35,680 bases of DNA from Thiothrix caldifontis (GTDB taxonomy: Bacteria > Pseudomonadota > Gammaproteobacteria > Thiotrichales > Thiotrichaceae). Below the pieces are notes generated by a model. That model searched no databases. It was not told where the DNA came from and worked only from the letters and a program-made list of their open reading frames with translations. Positions 32,098 through 35,680 of the stretch are shown in pieces (within the stretch, counting starts at the first letter, position 1; each line of letters starts with the position of its first letter). The stretch is taken from assembly GCF_900107695.1 (NCBI RefSeq), contig NZ_FNQP01000032.1:1-35680 (forward strand), written 5' to 3'. Both the position numbers and the translations under genes were made by a program.

Positions 32098-32883
32098 ATG
32101 GCCACGATTAGCAGTACCGACCACACCGTGATCACTGAAGCCCCGCACCTAACCGTGCGGAAAGTCGATTCCGAAGCCTCTATGCGCTGGTTAAACGCCG
32201 GTATTAAGGATTTCAAAGCATCCCTCGATGCGAGCATTACTTACGGCATGGTCTATGTCGTGCTGGGGCTGATTCTGGCATGGTTATCTTGGGCAAACCC
32301 CATTTTCGTCACCTCACTTGCCACCGGCTTTCTGATTTTAGGGCCGATTGTCGCCGTCGGCTTTTATTGTATGAGCCGCACGCTGGAACAGGGTAACAAA
32401 CCACATTTCAGCCAAGGTATCGACGGTTTACGCTTTAACGGGGTTAGCTTAGCCAGTTTTGCGATGGTGTTGGGCGTATTGATGGGAATCTGGGCAGTGA
32501 TCTCATCCGTGACGGTTGCCATGTTTTTTAACAATGTGACCATTGCCGACAACTGGCTGGATACCTTAATCGGACACGAGCAGTTTGTGCCATTCTTGTT
32601 TGTCTGGGCGTTAAGCGGGGCGGCTGTTGCAGCGGTAGCCTTTTCAATCAGCGTGATTTCTGTGCCATTGATCACCGACAAGCGTGTTGATGTCATTACT
32701 GCAATCATTACCAGCGTAAAAGCCGTCATGGCAAACCCCGGTGTGATGCTGAGCTGGGCATTCATTCTGGCAACCTTGATGTTCTTAGGCTTTATTTTCT
32801 TCTTCGTGGGCTTGGCGATTACCTTACCGATTGCCGGTCATGCAAGCTGGCACGCTTACCGTGATTTGATTGCTGAAGAATAA
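32098..32883 (+). CDS. DUF2189 family membrane protein
   Basis: The 261-residue protein has about six hydrophobic helices and the DUF2189 pattern: WLNAGIKDFKASLDASITYG near residues 30-50, SRTLEQGNKPHF in the middle, and a C-terminal ITLPIAGHASWHAYRDLI. The function of the family is unknown; members occur near cytochrome oxidase genes. AGAGGAGAAAGTGTT precedes the ATG. The ctaB gene follows after about 24 bases. A paralogous C-terminal fragment lies at 35155-35373. Confidence 0.88.
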   Translation: MATISSTDHTVITEAPHLTVRKVDSEASMRWLNAGIKDFKASLDASITYGMVYVVLGLILAWLSWANPIFVTSLATGFLILGPIVAVGFYCMSRTLEQGNKPHFSQGIDGLRFNGVSLASFAMVLGVLMGIWAVISSVTVAMFFNNVTIADNWLDTLIGHEQFVPFLFVWALSGAAVAAVAFSISVISVPLITDKRVDVITAIITSVKAVMANPGVMLSWAFILATLMFLGFIFFFVGLAITLPIAGHASWHAYRDLIAEE

Positions 32884-32907
32884 GCCCAACCCTACGGAGT
32901 ATTGCCC

Positions 32908-33804
32908 ATGATCAATGTCGCCGCCCTCGATACCGCAATCAACTGGAGAGCATACCTGTGCTTATGCAAACTCAAAGTGGTGAGTCTAATTGTATTCACC
33001 GCGTTGGTAGGAATGCTGCTTGCCACCCCCAATGCCGTGCCACTGTCCACCCTGTTTTGGGGATTGCTGGGTGTTGGCTTGGGGGCTGCTTGTGGGGCGG
33101 CGATTAACCACATTGTCGACCAGCGTATTGATGCTCTGATGACACGTACCGAAAATCGCCCCTTGCCACAGCAGCAACTGACCACCGCGCAAGCGCTGGT
33201 ATTTGCAGGCGGCTTGGGGGTGTTGTCGATGTTCATCCTTGGGGTCATGGTTAACGCCTTGACCGCATGGCTGACGCTGGTGTCGATGGTGGGTTACGCG
33301 GTGGTTTACACCATGTATTTGAAACGCTCTACCCCACACAATATCGTGCTGGGCGGTGCTGCGGGGGCTGCGCCTCCAGTGTTAGGTTGGACAGCCGTGA
33401 CGGGCGAATTGCATACCGACGCGCTGTTGCTGTTTCTGATTATTTTCATTTGGACACCACCGCATTTCTGGCCGCTGGCGATTAAGCGTCTGGAGGATTA
33501 TCGCAAAGCAGGTGTGCCAATGTTACCGGTTACCCACGGGGTGGCATTCACCAAACTCAATATTGTGCTGTATACACTGATGTTGATTGCGGTGACGCTG
33601 ATGCCGTTTCTGACGCACATGAGTGGCGTGATTTACTTGATTGCTGCCAGCGTATTAGGGGCGGGATTTCTGTATCACGCTATGGTGTTGTACCGTAGTG
33701 AAGGTGACCAACACGCGATGAAAACCTTCGGTTACTCGATTTTCTACCTGAGTGCGCTGTTTATTGCACTGCTGGTGGATCATTATGTGGCAGGCTGGCT
33801 GTAA
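32908..33804 (+). CDS. ctaB: Protoheme IX farnesyltransferase (CtaB/CyoE)
   Basis: CtaB adds a farnesyl group to protoheme, producing heme O, the precursor converted by CtaA to heme A. The 298-residue protein has about eight helices. The polyprenyl-diphosphate-binding motif NHIVDQRIDALMTRTENRPL (Asp-rich) and the second motif, with HFWPLAIKRLEDYRKAGVPM, are both present. The ATG at 32908 has GGAG 8 bases upstream; the TTG 6 bases before it is not needed. It is the last gene of the plus-strand cox cluster and its 3' end overlaps the heme-copper protein gene on the other strand. Confidence 0.97.
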   Translation: MINVAALDTAINWRAYLCLCKLKVVSLIVFTALVGMLLATPNAVPLSTLFWGLLGVGLGAACGAAINHIVDQRIDALMTRTENRPLPQQQLTTAQALVFAGGLGVLSMFILGVMVNALTAWLTLVSMVGYAVVYTMYLKRSTPHNIVLGGAAGAAPPVLGWTAVTGELHTDALLLFLIIFIWTPPHFWPLAIKRLEDYRKAGVPMLPVTHGVAFTKLNIVLYTLMLIAVTLMPFLTHMSGVIYLIAASVLGAGFLYHAMVLYRSEGDQHAMKTFGYSIFYLSALFIALLVDHYVAGWL

Positions 33805-35135
33805 GATCTGGCATACATCGCCCGCAACACCACCACCACGAAAATCCCCCCGCCAATAATCGCAATCAAACCACCCAGCCCCATCATCCCCATACCGAGG
33901 ATTTGGGGCAGGTTTTCCAAGCCTTGCGCCGCTCCTGCCGTCTTGCGCTGCACGCCATAACCGCCCGACCAAGCCAACCCTAAGATGTGCATTAACTGCC
34001 CACCGCCATAAATATAGGGTTGCCATACCGCCCACTGCGAGGCAACAGACTGAAACCCCAAACGCGGCAGCAAATAATACGTCAGTCCCATAAACGCCAA
34101 CGTCACCCCGACAATCGAGCCATGGTAATGCGCCGGAATCACCACATTCACCCCGTGAATCAAAAAACCGATAACCCCACCCGCTGCAAATAACACCAAC
34201 GATGCCCACAACGCATTCCGCAGCGGACGTAATTCAGGCGCAGTTACACAGCTTGCCCGCAACAATGACCACACCACCACCAACCCCAGCGGCAACGAAG
34301 TCAGCCCACCGTATTTCATCAAAGCGGTAAACGCCGCCCGATGTTCTGCTGATGCCACGTCATACTGCACATAAATCCACGGAACCACCAACACCGGTAA
34401 CAACATTACCCCCAACAACCACTTGACCGAACGCGCCGCTAAACCTACCCGAATCCCCGTCGCTTGCGCCAACCACAGCCACGCCACCATCAGCAAAAAC
34501 GTATGGGTAAATTGCAAGGTATGCCCGCCCCCCCAAAACAGCAGCTCATAAAATGCCTCACCGCTGTACTGCTCAGGCAAATTCACCCCCGTCATCAATA
34601 ACGCCAGCACTGCCACTGCCGCGCTCACTACACTGAAATAAATGCCCGCTTGTGGCGGCGTTTCCCATCCCGCCACTATCAAGGTGCGGATAATCAAACC
34701 CGTAAACCCCACACCAAACAGCCCCAGCCCCCACAAAAATACCGGCTGTTGCAACACGGGCACATAGTTATTCAACAGCGGATGCCCATCCCCCGTAAAC
34801 GGCGACACCACCATCAACCCCGCCCCCAACGCCGTCACCGCCAGAATCGTCTTATCCCACCAAGGCGACGCAATCGCACTATTCGCCGTCCACAACCCCC
34901 CCGCAAACGCCAAAAACCACACCAACACCGACAGCACCACATGCACCACCAACGCCGTGTGAAAAAAATCCAACCAAGGAATCACCTCCTGCACCGCAGG
35001 CGTGCGTGACATCACCAACAGCAGGGAAAAAATCCCCGCTGCCAGCAACGCAAAAATCCCCAATTTCAGCCAATTAGCCGCCAAAGCACGGGCGTGACCC
35101 TGCGGGTCAGGTAACATAAACGACGTAACTGCCAT
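33783..35135 (-). CDS. Orphan heme-copper oxidase subunit I-like protein (cbb3/NOR-type)
   Basis: The 450-residue protein has about twelve helices and the COX1-type histidine pattern: FFHTALVVHVVLSVLVWF (low-spin heme His), GGGHTLQFTHTFLLM (CuB-like His), IPAHYHGSIVGVTLAFMG (two CuB-like His) and GGQLMHILGL (heme His region). It lacks the cross-linked Tyr helix of aa3 oxidases and so is closer to the cbb3/NOR branch. No subunit II or cytochrome c is beside it. The ATG at 35135 has AAGGAAACGC before it; the longer form is rejected. Its 3' end overlaps ctaB on the other strand by about 22 bases, and its upstream neighbour is a truncated DUF2189 gene. Reaction unknown. Confidence 0.8.
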   Translation of the reverse strand: MAVTSFMLPDPQGHARALAANWLKLGIFALLAAGIFSLLLVMSRTPAVQEVIPWLDFFHTALVVHVVLSVLVWFLAFAGGLWTANSAIASPWWDKTILAVTALGAGLMVVSPFTGDGHPLLNNYVPVLQQPVFLWGLGLFGVGFTGLIIRTLIVAGWETPPQAGIYFSVVSAAVAVLALLMTGVNLPEQYSGEAFYELLFWGGGHTLQFTHTFLLMVAWLWLAQATGIRVGLAARSVKWLLGVMLLPVLVVPWIYVQYDVASAEHRAAFTALMKYGGLTSLPLGLVVVWSLLRASCVTAPELRPLRNALWASLVLFAAGGVIGFLIHGVNVVIPAHYHGSIVGVTLAFMGLTYYLLPRLGFQSVASQWAVWQPYIYGGGQLMHILGLAWSGGYGVQRKTAGAAQGLENLPQILGMGMMGLGGLIAIIGGGIFVVVVLRAMYARSYSQPAT

Positions 35136-35154
35136 GCGTTTCCTTTGCTTACTA

Positions 35155-35373
35155 TTATTGACCCACCGTCTCACGGTAAGCGTGCCAACTGGCGTGACCG
35201 ATCAACGGCAATGTTACCGCCAAGCCAATGAAAAACGTAGCCATGCCCACCAGAATCACTACAGCAATGGTTGCCGCCCAACGCATCATCACCACCGGAT
35301 TTTTGTAAACCGCCCGAATGCTGGTAACCATCGCCGTCATCACCCCTATACGCATCAACTTTAAGCCCTCCAT
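35155..35373 (-). pseudogene. DUF2189 gene, C-terminal fragment
   Basis: The 72 residues match the last quarter of the DUF2189 protein at 32098-32883: the VTSIRAVYKNPVVM stretch parallels ITSVKAVMANPGVM, and the two proteins share the ending HASWHAYR. The first 190 or so residues are missing, and the sequence immediately upstream belongs to a transposase. The gene has therefore lost its 5' part, most probably by insertion or deletion with the IS. It precedes the orphan heme-copper gene on the same strand by about 20 bases, suggesting that the two were one operon. Confidence 0.75.
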
Positions 35374-35680
35374 TCCCTAACTTGCTGTAATCTCATCCAA
35401 TTATTAGGTTTTTTCCTCCGTTTGTTTTGTCGGCAAGCGGTTGAAGAAGCGAAGAGTTTTGCCAGTTGCTTGAGGCATTTTATCAAGCTGCGTCGCTCAG
35501 CGATGCAGGCGGCAAGATGGGAAGCCTGTTCCTGAATGGCTTGAACACCTTTGGTGAGGCTGCGCTGGGGTATTTCCCACAATCCGGTGAGCATGATCCA
35601 GTGTTGGATGAGGATAATCAGTAATTTGACGTAGATTTCACACAAAATTCGCCATACGTTGGCACTTCTGGAAACCGCGA
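35361..35680 (-). CDS. IS4-type transposase, 3' part (continues beyond window)
   Basis: About 105 codons are inside the window, reading from the right edge VSRSANVWRILCEIYVKLLI through HWIMLTGLWEIPQRSLTKGV to a TAA at 35361. The SANVWRILCEIYVKLL pattern is the C-terminal end of IS4-family DDE transposases (the glutamate-containing helix region is outside the window). The stop lies 12 bases inside the DUF2189 fragment, so the IS boundary must be close to 35375. A poly-lysine stretch (NKRRKKPNNW) ends the protein. The N-terminal part and the left terminus cannot be seen. Confidence 0.75.
   Translation of the reverse strand, partial: AVSRSANVWRILCEIYVKLLIILIQHWIMLTGLWEIPQRSLTKGVQAIQEQASHLAACIAERRSLIKCLKQLAKLFASSTACRQNKRRKKPNNWMRLQQVREWRA

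Noticed and set aside
34650-35009. 119-codon ORF on the plus strand rich in His, Pro and Arg
   Set aside because: It is the reverse-strand shadow of the heme-copper protein gene; its residue bias comes from the codon use of that gene.

Overview
The window looks like chromosomal DNA of a gammaproteobacterium, most plausibly the Thiothrix/Thiotrichales group. The basis is the dapA-bamC arrangement, a bacterial 16S rRNA 5' end, an aa3-type cox operon with CtaG, SURF1, CtaA and CtaB, and general protein similarity recalled from memory. The genus is an inference and was not tested by a search. Most of the window is ordinary, densely packed chromosome with strong Shine-Dalgarno sites and many ATGA or TAATG overlaps. 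Two stretches (about 10.9-16.5 kb and 19.6-23.9 kb) are accessory DNA with more A+T, repeats, broken genes and mobile-element debris.

Layout. 1-386: start of a 16S rRNA gene on the minus strand with two tandem, strong rRNA promoters and a boxA-like site. 387-3168: minus-strand operon dapA-bamC-metallo-beta-lactamase-fold hydrolase that runs directly into the rRNA promoter. 3249-5801: plus-strand peroxiredoxin Bcp, a PIN-PhoH ATPase and a DedA membrane protein. 5798-8628: a LysR regulator divergent from pirin, then cytochrome b561 and a YceI periplasmic protein. 8683-10866: a patatin phospholipase fused to POTRA and an outer-membrane barrel (PlpD-like).

Accessory island 1 (about 10.95-16.5 kb): a 5'-truncated IS66 transposase beside a two-gene minus-strand operon. 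The upstream gene is an A+T-rich TIR-STAND-TPR protein of 905 residues. The downstream gene encodes a protein resembling glycoside hydrolase family 15 and the phosphorylase-kinase alpha subunit. The first has the architecture of bacterial NLR-like anti-phage proteins. The pairing with a GH15-like partner is the best candidate here for an undescribed system.

16.5-19.5 kb: argD-argF-xth operon on the minus strand, each junction a 4-base ATGA overlap, with a near-consensus sigma70 promoter and a stable leader hairpin. Accessory island 2 (19.6-23.9 kb): a DUF2799 lipoprotein, a secreted kinesin-light-chain-type TPR protein, a membrane zinc-ribbon protein with a glycine-rich tail, a frameshifted second TPR copy, an unrecognised CPTCGH protein, and an ORF interrupted by an in-frame stop. 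A roughly 120-base intergenic repeat occurs twice in full and once in part among them.

23.9-33.8 kb: aerobic respiration locus. A TlpA-like lipoprotein and CtaA (heme A synthase) on the minus strand diverge from a plus-strand series: DUF2244, CoxB, CoxA, a 45-residue small protein, CtaG, CoxC, (DUF2909 on the opposite strand), SURF1, an SCO-like protein, DUF2189 and CtaB. Together these encode the oxidase core (CoxABC), copper delivery (CtaG and possibly the SCO-like protein) and heme A synthesis (CtaB then CtaA). An FNR-like half-conserved palindrome and a second perfect palindrome lie in the divergent promoter region. 33.8-35.7 kb: an orphan heme-copper oxidase subunit I-like protein, a truncated DUF2189 paralogue and the 3' end of an IS4-type transposase that runs off the window edge.
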